From Leuctra nigra (taxonomy: Eukaryota; Arthropoda; Insecta; Plecoptera; Leuctridae), in contig OW203763.1 of assembly GCA_934045905.1 (NCBI GenBank), positions 48,646,121-48,710,120 on the forward strand: 64,000 bases of DNA. Reading direction: 5' to 3'. Both the position numbers and the translations under genes were made by a program. The notes beneath the pieces were generated by a model. The model had not been told where the DNA came from. It searched no databases and saw only the letters and a program-made list of their open reading frames with translations. Shown in pieces: positions 1 through 11,468 of this stretch (position 1 is its first letter; each line of letters opens with the position of its first letter).

Positions 1-148
1 TACTGTAGTATTTTATAATTACGTTTAATATATAAAACGTATTTATAAAATATTTTTCTGCCTCCCCACATTTCAAACCCACAAACCGCCACTGATTTGC
101 AGTCAGGTTTGCACAATCTCGAAGGTGGCAATTTGTAGACTCATCTCA

Positions 149-275
149 GGGGACTTATTCTATAACGAAAATGAAATAATTTCGATCTGAAATCATTGCA
201 CGGCCATTAGGATAACATTGATCTGATATAATTCCAGATCGAAATGATTTAATTTTTTTTATAGAATAAGGCCCC
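149..275. mobile_element. Short hairpin MITE
   Basis: The ends are inverted: GGGGACTTATTCTATAA at the left and the complement of GGGGCCTTATTCTATA at the right. Matching inner sequence around TTTCGATCTG gives a ~127-bp fold. It has no coding capacity. No clear TSD is seen, so the superfamily is open. Bases 1-148 to its left are AT-rich and hold nothing I recognise. Confidence 0.55.
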
Positions 276-311
276 AGGTCAGGAAAGCAGCTATTAACAA
301 TTAGAGGTGTA

Positions 312-1632
312 ATCTAGTGGAGCGGTCGCTCCACGCCAGCCAAGTCGTACGGCGCGCACACTCTCACACAAAACACCGTTCAAACCTAAAGGCTGGAGCA
401 ACCCACTTTTACTGTAAGCATCAAAGTGGCATTTTCGGCCTACTAGATCTCAAAATTGGGAAATCTCACAATATTGTTGCGAAATCTCTTAATTTCGAGC
501 TATGGCCCACCCCACCATATATACCAAATTTGGTAACAATAGGATATGAAGTTTGCGAGCTAGAGGGCCGTGAAAACAGTGAAATTGTACGGCTTTCTTC
601 AGATTATTATTATTATAATAATGATTATTCATCTTCCAATAAATTCCGCGGTCTCCGCCACAGCCTAAACGGCTGGGTCGATTGACCCGAAATTTTCACC
701 ACATATACAGCTCGTCTGCCTGATGATACCTTGTCCTTATGAATTTTTTGTGCCGCCATTTTGAAACCGAAAGTGACGTCATATCTCAAAAACAACTTGA
801 CCAATCGGAACGAGATTTGCGCCAATCGATTCAGACCGTCCTCTATATGAAATATCAATAGTCGCAATATACATTTACTATTACCGAAACCGGAAATGAC
901 GTCATAAAAATGAAAAATCAGACTTTAATCACCTCTTACTATAATAACTACAAATCCAGAAGGCTCATAATGATACAAAACATTTAAATAAATTAATTAT
1001 TGGTGGCAGTGATTTCAGTCGCCATTTTGTTAACCGGAAGTGATGCCATATCTCGAAAACGGCTGGACCGATTGGAACGAAGCTTTCGCTATTCCTCATT
1101 GAATATCATTTTAAGCATTATTTAGTACCAAACGCATGTTTTCTAAGTAACCAAATCGGAAATGGATTATTTTTTTAAAGGAATTAGTTATTGTTGCTCC
1201 GATTTGTGTTACAATCATCTAAAAAAAGAAGTGATATCCCCATAAAAAACACTTCGTGTAAAAATACCAGCCAAGTCTCTTCAACTATAAAAAATATAGG
1301 AAATCTAAAAAAATTCAGCACTGAAAAGTAGTGATATCAAAAAATGGGCCAAGTCAAAACATGATTTTAAAAACCGAAATATACTTGGCGCATCGTTTTT
1401 TTAGGACATTAAGGTATTATTATTTATATTTATTTACATTTGATTTTTGGCATACACGTCTATATTATTTATACACGATGCGCCAAGTATATTTCGGTTT
1501 TTAAAATCATGTTTTGACTTGGCACATTTTTTGATATCACTACTTTTCAGTGCTGAATTTTTTAGATTTCCTATATTTTTTATAGTTGAAGAGACTTGGC
1601 TGGTATTTTTACACGGAGTGTTTTTTATGGGG
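312..1632 (-). mobile_element. Family E element, copy E1 (Helitron/Helentron-like, non-autonomous)
   Basis: This copy is reversed. The tail hairpin GTGGAGCGGTCGCTCCAC lies at 318-335 next to ATCTAG (312-317), and the CCCC head end is at 1629-1632. The body (about 336-1237) holds three spaced modules: CCGAAAGTGACGTCA at 767, CCGGAAATGACGTCA at 890 and a third near 1031. ATGGCGGC-type sequence lies beside the outer ones. The head is a palindrome at 1238-1632. There is no TSD and no transposase. The structure matches E4, E5 and E6 along its length. The rolling-circle assignment is inferred from the tail hairpin, the absent TSD and the T that follows the 3' end. Confidence 0.6.
1238..1632. repeat. 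Palindromic head of E1
   Basis: Two inverted arms of ~155 bp (1238-1403 and 1478-1632) run from CCCCATAAAAAACAC to CTTGGCGCATCGT around a ~75-bp spacer. Each arm carries the core GCCAAGT or its complement three times. Transcription would give a long RNA hairpin. Confidence 0.8.
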
Positions 1633-2482
1633 TTATGTTGTACAGGACAAAAATATAATTCATGTAATTTTAAAGTCATATCTCAAATTAGTTAACTGTG
1701 ACCACTTTTTCTTGACACATGGTCAGAATAAAATTATCTAATTGTTGAGTCTCAACTTTTTTTCTATGACAACAATTTTTATAACTATTGAAATTGTTCA
1801 GGGTGTACTACTAATAATAATTAATTATATAATAATTTTTAATAATAAAAATTAAAGGACTCTATACATGAGGCTCTTATAACATTATGTGTGGAAAATG
1901 TCAGATCGATCGGTTGAACGGTTTGACCTGGGCAGTACATAAGCAAAAATACAAGCAGACATACAAAACAAAACACAGGTAAAGAGACAACCGACACAGT
2001 TGACGCTCTAAGTGCTTCATTTTTAGATTGCAGTATTGAACATTCATCATTCATTTAGTACTACATTCATTTCAATCATTTAGTACGCAGTTAACCTCAA
2101 TAAAATCACAATTGAAACAGACATAAACCCTTTGTGGCGGTACAAGTTTGAGATAGTGGAGATAGCACAGAAAATGTTGAAACTTATGGCACACTGTGAA
2201 TCAGTAGAGATAATCAACATACACACATTTTACGAGTATAACATACCGAAACAACCATAAACTATTTATGGCTTTCTTCAAATAGGATCCTGTCAATAGG
2301 TATATTATACCTATATATCAGAAAATTAAAGATACTCCCTTTTTGCATTTTACGATATTATAGTTGCTGTCAATATATTCATCGGAAAGAGATTTTTTTT
2401 TTTTAATTTTTCCATGTTGAAAAAAATATGTTTATAATGTGTCTGTTTAATACTGGAGTTGCGAAGTTAACATATACGTACA
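1633..2482. other. Unassigned AT-rich interval
   Basis: No gene is recognisable. A segment near 1885-1960 (CAGATCGATCGGTTGAACGG) resembles interior modules of the B elements, compare 43575-43600, and is probably a decayed fragment. Confidence 0.4.
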
Positions 2483-2560
2483 CTAGGAAAACTCATAGTG
2501 TAACGCGTTGATGAGCGAGCACCGATACGTGCAACACCTGCTTTTCATTGTCAGCACTTG
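2483..2560 (-). mobile_element. Family B Helitron-like 3' end, fragment
   Basis: CTAGGAAAAC, then GTGTAACGCGTTGATGAGCG and a short hairpin of the GCACG/CGTGC type, match the left ends at 43103 and 57545. On the minus strand the element ends CTAG and the next base is T, the canonical Helitron 3' rule (CTRR then T). The match fades after about 2545, so the rest of the copy is lost or too diverged to follow. Confidence 0.5.
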
Positions 2561-5063
2561 CATGTCTACACTTTGGCTCGAATCTGCTTTTGCCTTTTTG
2601 TGTGCCAGTAGTGCTTTTTGCATATCAGACCCAGCGAAGTAACGATCACTATTCACTCAGGCCAATATCATGAAATATCATAATATTTCTAGCAAGATCG
2701 GTTCCTTGGTTTCACTGGAATTTGTCTTATTTTCTACTCCGCTTTACTGATAATCTACAGACACCGTGGCCAATGTCGTGTATCTGTGAAATGTTCAAGA
2801 AGACATAAGATAGGTACACATGAATAAAGTTTTACGAAAATCTAAGAGATAGAAAAACACGTTTTTGAAACAATATTAATTTCATGGATTTCTAATGCGA
2901 AAGTTTAGCGTTTTCTTAGTAGAACTAGAAAATACTTATAAAAATGTCAATGTTACATATTCTATGACTTCCGTTTTTGTAATAAGTCAATTCTAGTTTT
3001 ACTGTTGGTGTTTCATATAAATGACCGGCTGAATCATTTGGCGCCAGTTAATTCCTATACACAAGAAGGTTTCCAAATTGTGATAAAAAATATGCATCAT
3101 TAGACGGCTCCTTTGGATAAGTATCTATTGAAACGTTCAGCTCAATCGGTCCAGCCATTTGGTCAGATGAGCAAAACGATTTTTGGGAAGAATCCAAATT
3201 CGAATCAGTATAATTTCGTAATATTCCCAGCCCTCTCTAGCTTCTACCAAATTTGGTACATGATCTCCAATTAAATACATTTCAAAAAAATTTGACTATT
3301 TCTATTATTTTGGACTCTAATCAAAAACTGTAACTATTTACAATCGTATGAAATAATTTCGATTTTACCTTATAAAGCTGTAAAGAGGAGGAAAAGAGAT
3401 ATTTACTACATAAATCAAGACGTTAAGATTTGTATTTAATTAATCGTAATTGGGTATTTGGTGTTCCGAGTGTTTGAACGTTAGTGATGGGTTTAATAAC
3501 ACCCGTCTGGTTTCTACCAAGTGTTTCCAACCCGATCTGATGCGTATATACGGTGTGAATTAATGAAAGCGGTTATTAAATTATATTATTAAAGGTATTG
3601 CGTGTGGTCTCAGAAGCGCCAAAGGCGTTGAGGCAAGAGGCATTCATGAGCGCCCATTCGATAATAAAAGTAGAATTCCGGTTCGAGGCGCTGTTCTGTG
3701 TGGATGCTGGATGCTGGATGCTGGATGCTGGATGGTGATGGACCGCGGCGACTCGCAGCCAACTAACGGGACTCAATGCAGATGGCAAGACACAGACCAT
3801 ACTGATCAAATTAATCAAAATCTAGGAATTCGTCAAGACGTCTTTAGGAGTTGTTTCATGTTTATTCAGAATAGAAGATTGAAAACATTTTCCGTCTTGA
3901 ATGATTTCTTCTAAAGATAAATGAGGCGATCATTGAGTGCACCATTACTGACAATATGAAAAGTAAAGCGAAGTCATTTATACTTACAGTTACTTACTTA
4001 CTCAGTACTAACACACCTTACTTAGGTACTTGCTTACTTATTTACTTGTTTGTACATGCTTATACTTACGTAGACTCATCCACTTCTTTACTTACAAACA
4101 ATTACAATATTTATTGTATTGACTTACTTTTCATATTAACTCATAGTATACCTATAACAGCACTAAATTGTATTTTTAGAGTCAGTTTTGTACAACGGTT
4201 TTGTATACCCCTGGTTTGTTTCAAAAGTTGTTATAACCATAATGTCCGGTTGGAATAAAGAAACTTCTTAAAATGTCAATTTTCTTGAATCAAATTGTTT
4301 TGATTGCTTTTAATCTTCTCGTTCTAGCAAATAACTTTTACCCCATTTCACCGCATGATTTCCTATCAAGTTTTCTTCTATCTGAAGTTCTACACGAATT
4401 TGTATTAAGACTTCTCTGCGTTTCGCTAACATTGTTAATCATGTAATAATATAGATATAGAATCACGAAAACGCAACGGAATATAAACTTTAAAGGATAG
4501 TTAGTCAAATATAAACTTTGTTCAATTTTTAAGTGTGGGTTAAAACTTTATCTTCCCCTCTAGTGATTAGTTAAATGTAACTTCAAAAGGGAAATAAATG
4601 GTTAAATGGTTGCTTAATAATGCAATGGCTTGAAACATTTGATCATATTAGAAGACAGAGGGCTGAGAATGACTTAATTCCATGCAGTAGTGCGGTGACA
4701 ATAAGGTATACCTATTCTATTCAGCCAGGAATCAAGCAAGTGATATTACTCTCATTTGGATTTCTCATTGATTTTCTGTTCATAATATAATTACTTATCA
4801 TGTGGTTGCACATTTAAATAGTAAGTAGTCATATATATTATATACAAAATACATCAACATTCATGTTTCAAAGCTACTATAGGTATGCAATTAATTAAGT
4901 ATCATGATGAAATTCAATAACATATTTTGTCACACAATAAAACATTATTACACAAAAACATCGAACAATTTCCTGCAAATTCCTTACGAGGCTTATCGGT
5001 ACGATGGATTTACAAAATAGCATCACAAATAAAAAAACAATGTGTGATCGAACAAGAAAAATT
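2561..5063. other. Unassigned interval with decayed fragments
   Basis: There is no supportable gene. About 3010-3180 weakly resembles the E body (ATGACCGGCTGAATCATTTG and CAATCGGTCCAGCC). A 7-bp microsatellite is at 3701-3735. About 3985-4130 is enriched in TTAC/CTTA tetramers. Short open frames here have no recognisable domain. Confidence 0.4.
3701..3735. repeat. TGGATGC microsatellite
   Basis: About five copies of the heptamer TGGATGC stand in a row, the last one decayed. Confidence 0.85.
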
Positions 5064-5160
5064 AAAATTCCAATATTATTACGTATTACTTTATTAAATA
5101 CTTCATCATACTCTGAAGTATTTAATAAAGTAATACGTAATAATTATTATTGGAATTTTT
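5064..5160. repeat. Short near-perfect palindrome
   Basis: Arms 5064-5105 and 5114-5160 are inverted copies (core ACGTATTACTTTATTAAATA) around an 8-bp spacer. The size and AT content suit a MITE, but no TSD is evident. Confidence 0.7.
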
Positions 5161-5212
5161 TAACACTCTCTTAATTTAAACTTTTTTTATAATTATTTTA
5201 TGTTATCAGGGA

Positions 5213-6419
5213 TTGATCAGACACAGATCAGACACAGACACAGACATGACACAGACATGATCAGACACAGACATGATCAGACACAGACATGATCAGACAC
5301 ATACATGATCAGACACATACTTGATCAGACACATACTTGATCAGACACATACTTGATCAGACACAGACATGATTAGACACAGACATGATGAGACACAGAC
5401 ATGATCAGACACAGACATGATCAGACACAGACATGATGAGACACATACATGATCAGACGCATACTTGATCAGACACATACTTGATCAGACACAGACATGA
5501 TTAGACACAGACATGATGAGACACAGACATGATCAGACACAGACATGATCAGACACATACATGATGAGACACAGACATGATCAGACACAGACATGATCAG
5601 ACACAGACATGATCAGACACAGACATGATCCGACACAGACATAATCAGACACAGACATGATCAGACACAGACATGATCAGACACAGACATGATCAGACAC
5701 ATACATGATCAGACACATACATGATCAGACACATACTTGATCAGACACAGACATGATCAGACACATACATGGTCAGACGCATACTTGATCAGACACATAC
5801 ATGATCAGACACATACATGATCAGACACAGACATGATCAGACACAGACATGATCAGACACAGACACAGACATGATCAGACACAGACATGATCAGACACAG
5901 ACATGATCAGACACAGACATGATCAGACACATACTTGATCAGACACAGACATGATCAGACACAGACATGATCAGGCACAGACATGATCAGACACAGACAT
6001 GATCAGACACAGACATGATCCGACACAGACATGATCAGACACAGACATGATCAGACACAGACATGATCAGACACAGACATGATCAGACACAGACATGATC
6101 AGACACAGACATGATCAGACACAGACATGATCAGACACAGACATGATCAGACACAGACATGATCAGACACAGACATGATCAGACACAGACATGATCAGAC
6201 ACAGACATGATGAGACACAGACATGATCAGACACAGACATGATGAGACACAGACATGATGAGACACAGACATGATCAGACACAGACATGATCAGACACAG
6301 ACATGATCAGACACAGACATGATCAGACACAGACATGATGAGACACAGACATGATCAGACACAGACATGATCAGACACAGACATGATCAGACACAGACAT
6401 GATCAGACACAGACATGAT
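5213..6419. repeat. 16-bp minisatellite (about 75 copies)
   Basis: The unit is TGATCAGACACAGACA. Common variants are CATACA or CATACT in place of CAGACA and GATGAG in place of GATCAG. The 3' part is more uniform than the 5' part. The array ends abruptly at 6419, where a fragment of an inverted-repeat element begins. There are no spacers, so it is not a CRISPR array. Only a few non-repeat bases separate its start from the hairpin at 5064-5160. Confidence 0.95.
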
Positions 6420-6726
6420 GGAACGAATGTTACGGTATCTTGAAGTTTAGCTTAAAAGCAGAAGTTCTGGGAGATAATTAACGTTTTGAAATTATCTTGT
6501 ATAAGGTAACTTGTGAAATTTACCTCTGCTTTTTTGCTCAGCTTAAAGAAACCACAATTTTTGTTCCAATGATCCAAATGGATTGAAATTTTTACACAAT
6601 TGATAGCAATATATTTAGAATAATATTTGAAATTGTCAGCTTGATATCGTTAGTGGTTTTGATGAAACATCGTCCCGACCAATGGCCGTTTTCTTAACAC
6701 GCGCTATTTGTTCACGTATAATCGAT
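6420..6726. mobile_element. Left flank: half of an older inverted-repeat element
   Basis: This matches 47180-47495 (for example CAGCTTGATATCGT and CGTATAATCGAT), the right half of the 521-bp inverted-repeat element at 46998-47518. Its continuation lies on the far side of E2, at 11469 onward. The opposite half was apparently replaced by the 16-bp minisatellite. Confidence 0.6.
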
Positions 6727-9182
6727 CCAAGAAAAAAACCCTCCGTGTAAAAAAGGCAGCCATGTTTCTTTTAAAAAAATTCAACACCGATAAGGAGTGA
6801 TATCAAAAAAGTAGCTAAGTCAGTGACATTTCCAAATATTTAATCGTATCTTTGAAATAAAAGTATACACACCGAGAAGTACTTGACAAAAGGACTTAAC
6901 GCATCGTTTTTAAAAGACATCTTTCTATCCTAAAAGTGGACAGAAATATACAAGTATAAGGTACATTTTCCTATTACTTTTAAGGTACCTAGTACCTTCA
7001 TTATACATATACAAAAAAAATAAATCTTGAAATTACAAGTTCAGAAACGTTTTCCTACATTTCAACTATATTTAAGTATAAATGAATCATAAAATGTCAT
7101 TTAACTTGCAACCCCTGTCGTATAGCGAGGTTTCAATTTATTGCCTTCCGAGAATGAACAAAACTGTAACACAGGAGGTATAGGGAAATCATTTAGTTTT
7201 TGGTTGATAACTTTTAAAATAGCACACGTTGGTATTGTTTTCAATTTTTTTCCTAATAGAATGTCCAACTATCTATCTAGAAATCAGTTTTTTGAAAAAA
7301 CGTTGAACCTCAGTAAAATTAAAAACTCAAAAATAGCATGAAAATCGTCATGATTGTAATGGCCCACATAAGATTACATGTTAAAAATAGGAATTTATAA
7401 CTACAATATCTCAAAATCTAGACACGAGAAGTTGTTCATATTTCACAGTATCGTGTAAATAGTGATTATTGATACCTCTGCCAAAAATAGGCTTATTTGG
7501 AAGATATGAGATATCAGTTGTGCTACCTTAAAGCCAGTATCTATGAATCAAGCTACTTTTAGTAATGGCTATTTTATAGTTTTGTCAATGGCGATAGAAG
7601 AAAGATGTCATGTTGTAATAGATAAATAATATGGTGGAAGAATTAAATAACAAGAAAGTGGGCTCATATATATTCTTATAGCACTATTAATATGGTGATA
7701 TTAGAAGGGTATCTTTTCATAATTTAATCTTGACTGAGGGAAATCATGAAACGTTGTCAAATAATTATTATCTGTGGAACACTATTATATTTTTTTGAAT
7801 TAGTGTCAAGTGTATAAATTTATAAAATTGAAAGTAATTTAATGTGCCGTCTATGTGTACTTTGTGAAGTGTATTGTTATAAAATGCGGATTAATAAAAA
7901 TGTATTTCATGATGAGACAGTTTAACGCATGAGACTTAATTATGTTGACCACGAAACAATATTACGAAGATAACTATTGTGTATTTATTTATAGAAAACA
8001 TAGGCAACAAGTTTCATCGCATACATATTCAAATAGAAAATGTTTTACAGTTTAACAATGTAAAAATTGAAAGTTGTGTCTTAATCATTCTAAAAATTTT
8101 AAATGACGGTAGTATATAAATGGTAAATGCTTATGAATAGAAAAAATGTCTTTAAAAAAACGATGCGCCAAGTCCTTTTGTAAAGTATTTCTCGGTGTTG
8201 ATACTTTTATTTTAAAGATACGATTAAATATTTGGAAATGTCATTGACTTGGCTCATTTTTTGATATCACTCCTTTTAGTGTTGAATTTTTTTAAAGTAA
8301 AGAGACTTGGCTGCCTTTTTTACACGGAGTGTTTTTTTCTGGGATATCACTTCTTTTGTTAGTTTATTCATAAAGCTTGTAACACATGTCGGAGGAAGAA
8401 GGACTAATTACTTTTAAAAAATACGCCTCAACCGATTTGGTTACTAAGAAAAGTTGCGTTTGATATAAGCTTAAAATGATTATCCAAGAACACAGCTTAA
8501 GTTTCGTTACAATCGGTCCAGCCGTTTTCGATATCTGACGTCACTTCCGGTTTAATAAATAGTGCCCGATAATACTGCCGCCTTGAATTCATAATTACAA
8601 GTGCAACATAATTGCATAATTAAGCTGCAATCTGTGCAGCCGTTTTCGATACATGACGTCACTTCCGGTTTTGAAATAGCGGCCAAAAATAATGTCGTCT
8701 TGAACTCATAATTATAAGTCCTACAAAATTGCATAATTTGGTTACAATTATTGGAACAGCCGTTTTCGAAATATGTCGGAAATGGCGGCCGAGAACACTG
8801 CAACTTTGAATTTATAATTATTTACAATGAATGTTTACTAAATGTCTATTTAATAATTTAAAGTGGTGAATTTAGTGTCATTTAGCATATTAATAACGTC
8901 AATTTGTATGTTTATGACGTCATTTCCGATAAGAAAACAATCTAGTTTAATATAGTTGATACTTTATGAATGACCTTCTGAATTCATTAGCGCTAATTTT
9001 CGTCAAATCGGTAATGCCGTTTACAATATATGACGTCACTTCCGGTTTCATTAAGTCATTCCTGCCGCCATTTTCGGTCCCGTAATTTGTAAATTCATTT
9101 ATCACAATTGATTTTTTAAATAGATTGCAGAAAGAATACACAGGAGCTAGTTCTGTTGCAATCAGTACATGCGTTTTCGATA

Positions 9183-9212
9183 TATGACGTCACTTCCGGT
9201 TTAAAAATGGCG
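9183..9212 (+). promoter_or_regulatory. Predicted CRE-ETS plus YY1-like composite site
   Basis: TGACGTCACTTCCGG is followed after three bases by AAAAATGGCGGC. The first contains a perfect CREB/ATF site overlapping an ETS core (CCGGAAGTG on the other strand); the second fits the YY1 consensus. The match is to known vertebrate and insect consensus sites only. Activity is inferred. Confidence 0.35.
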
Positions 9213-9340
9213 GCACAAAAGATTTATAAGAGCAAAGGTATTGTCAGACGCCAAAAAAGCATATGTGGTAAAAATTTCAGGTTGATCGGTTCAGCTGTTT
9301 AGGCTGTGGCGACGATCATAGCAACTTTTCCGGGAATCAG

Positions 9341-9371
<31 letters not shown>

Positions 9372-9460
9372 TGAAGAAGAAGAAGAAGAAGAAGAAGAAG
9401 AAGAAGAAGAAGAAGAAGAAGAAGAAGAAGAAGAAGAAGAAGAAGAAGAAGAAGAAGAAA
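9341..9460. repeat. (ATC)n-(GAA)n microsatellite inside E2
   Basis: About ten ATC triplets (9341-9371) run into about 29 GAA triplets (9373-9460). The same body position in E1, E5 and E6 holds short AT-, GAA- or GAT-rich triplets, so the element provides the seed for expansion. Confidence 0.95.
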
Positions 9461-9539
9461 GCGGTGTAATTTCACGATTTTCACTGCCCTCTAGGTCGTA
9501 AACGGCATGACTGGTTGTTGTCGCGTGATGTGCCTATAT

Positions 9540-10274
9540 TAGAGGTGAGCGCGTGACGCGTGACTCACGACTTTTAGCGTGATTGTGCGTGAGTGTGCAC
9601 ACCACTGCTAACAGTCGTGCGTGAGTGTGCAAATTTACTGGTCACGCGTGAATCGTGACACGCGTGTCACGCGTGACCGGTAACTTGGCTATTTCAGCTT
9701 CCTAAATTGGTGTTATTTCGTGAAAAACAAAACAATGCCCTGCGGGGCATGATTATTCTTAATTAAAAAACAAAACATTGTCAACAACAGATTTCTGTGC
9801 TTTTGACCAGGGCTTAGTGTTCAGAAAAGTTGCGATTGTTATTTCAAATTATGGACCCTTGATAAGCAAATTTAAATATTTTATGCATACTACCTAAGTT
9901 GTTATTACTGGGTATACCTATAAGAAAAGAGAGTAAAGGTGGCCCGTGGCCAAGTTACATTTCTTATGCTACATTTGAGTCAACAGTTATTTGTAAAAAA
10001 AAAGAGCTGTGTCGTGTATCAAAAATATGAGGACTGACCTAGAGGGACCTGACCTAAACAAAGCATGTTGTATACTTTTCAACGTGAGTGACTGTGCGTG
10101 AGTTGTAGTTCGTGAGTGTGCGTGAGCGTGCATGAGTCCATAAGATTTGCTGCGTGAGTGTGCGTGATCGTGAGCGAAATGACGAACCCGCGTGCGTGAG
10201 TGTGCGTGAGTGGAATACGTGCCCGCGTGACGTGACCGCGCGTGAGTCAAAAATCACTCACGCGCTCACCTCTA
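9540..10274. mobile_element. hAT-type non-autonomous element (hAT-c)
   Basis: The terminal inverted repeats (TIRs) are TAGAGGTGAGCGCGTGA and its complement, fitting the hAT YAGNG rule. A perfect 8-bp TSD, GCCTATAT, lies at 9532-9539 and 10275-10282. Both subterminal regions are dense in GTGAGTGTGCGTGA-like and CGCGTGAC motifs, which look like transposase-binding arrays. No transposase is encoded. It sits in the E2 body; the same position in E4, E5 and E6 is uninterrupted. Confidence 0.88.
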
Positions 10275-10422
10275 GCCTATATGTTGTCAGGTGGGCCATA
10301 GCTCAAAATTAAGACATTTCACAACAATGAGGGAGTTTCCATTGTTGAGATCCAGTAGGCCGAAAATGCTATGTTGTTGCTTACAGTAAAAATAGTTGGT
10401 CTGCTCCTCAGTTTATATAGGC

Positions 10423-11389
10423 TAAAGAGACTAGACCTACACTTCCCCCGCCCCACCACACGTAAAGAGCGTCATCTTCCAGATTTTCGCGGTCTGAAAA
10501 TGGCCAATAACAAGCGTCGGAAATCGGGAGCCTAAAACCGCAGCGCTCCTGAAACGCTGTGGTGGTGGGAGCTGAGAGAACCATTCATTACGTATATAAT
10601 CTAAATATGTAAATATTTATAAAACTATATACGTATATATTTATAAATAAATATATAAATGAATAAATAAATGTATTTTTAATTACAATGTACGTATTTA
10701 ATGCGTTTACTTGTAAATATTTACTGTAATATTTACTTGGATTCCTATATAAAGTAAGCCGCAGTCGATCTGTGGATTGGGATTTTCTTGGAAAACAGGT
10801 ATTTTACGAACCCCTTAGCGAGCTCAACCCAAGAGAAGGTTCGGCATAACAATGGGGCATGGTGCGCACGCAGGTAAAGTAGGGGACGGGAAAGTAAAAT
10901 TACCCTTTTCCAATCCACAGATCGACTGCGGATGACTTTAGGAATCCTGCTCGTGACGTCACAGTGGTAGAAAAATGGAGGATGCCCTGGTAGGGGAAAT
11001 GGTGTCAAATCTATAAATAAATAATAGCTGTAAATCATGTTTCTCAGATGAATATTTAACTTGATCATGTGTATGGATAAATATTGCGTATTATTATTAA
11101 CTTGTACTTACTTAAATATCTTTTTTTCACAAGTAATCACTCTAAATATGAGATTTGGATTGCAGCTGTCAGATTTGTTTATTCCCTATACTTTTATGTA
11201 GGTTGCTATGGCAACCTTATCGACTAAGCCATCGACTGTTTATTTACTTCCATTGTCACGTGGAAGATGGCGCTGGGAATTTTAGGCTCCCTGGACTTTT
11301 TTGTGCTTCAAGGATTAGCATGGGCAGCATTGGAAGATGACGCTCTTTCCGTGTGGTGGGGCGGGGGAAGTGAAGGTCTAGTCTCTTTA
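10423..11389. mobile_element. hAT-type non-autonomous element (hAT-d)
   Basis: The TIRs start TAAAGAGACTAGACCT, continue through CCCCCGCCCCACCACAC and reach about 60 bp. A perfect 8-bp TSD, ATATAGGC, lies at 10415-10422 and 11390-11397. A second internal inverted pair (CGCAGTCGATCTGTGGATTG near 10760 and its complement near 10912) makes a smaller fold. There is no transposase. It interrupts E2 where E4 reads AGTTTATTATGCATTTACGG. Confidence 0.88.
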
Positions 11390-11468
11390 ATATAGGCATT
11401 TACGGTATGTTGAGTGACTGTGAGTGTACGGTACGACTTGACTGTGTGGAGCGACCGTTCCACTAGAT

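Larger units (their letters stand above)
6727..11468 (+). mobile_element. Family E element, copy E2, with nested insertions
   Basis: The head arms are at 6727-6930 and 8150-8345, with an unusually large spacer of about 1.2 kb (6931-8149) that holds no recognisable gene. The body runs from 8346. It carries TGACGTCACTTCCGG at 8536, 8654, 9031 and 9183, TGACGTCATTTCCG at 8914, and AAAATGGCGGC after the last site. Two hAT elements (9540-10274 and 10423-11389) interrupt it. It resumes with the tail hairpin near 11447-11463 and CTAGA at 11463-11467. An empty version of the target is at about 47485-47505, showing a clean insertion without TSD. It has no coding capacity. Confidence 0.65.

Noticed and set aside
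2500..2545. TTGATGAG plus a hairpin as a hammerhead ribozyme
   Set aside because: The core has TTGATGA instead of CTGATGA and no GAAA follows the stem. The three copies are better explained as Helitron ends.
5213..6419. Regular short repeats that might suggest a CRISPR array
   Set aside because: There are no unique spacers; the units are contiguous 16-mers in a eukaryotic context.
9299..9484. Poly-leucine minus-strand frame
   Set aside because: It is produced by the GAA microsatellite inside E2.
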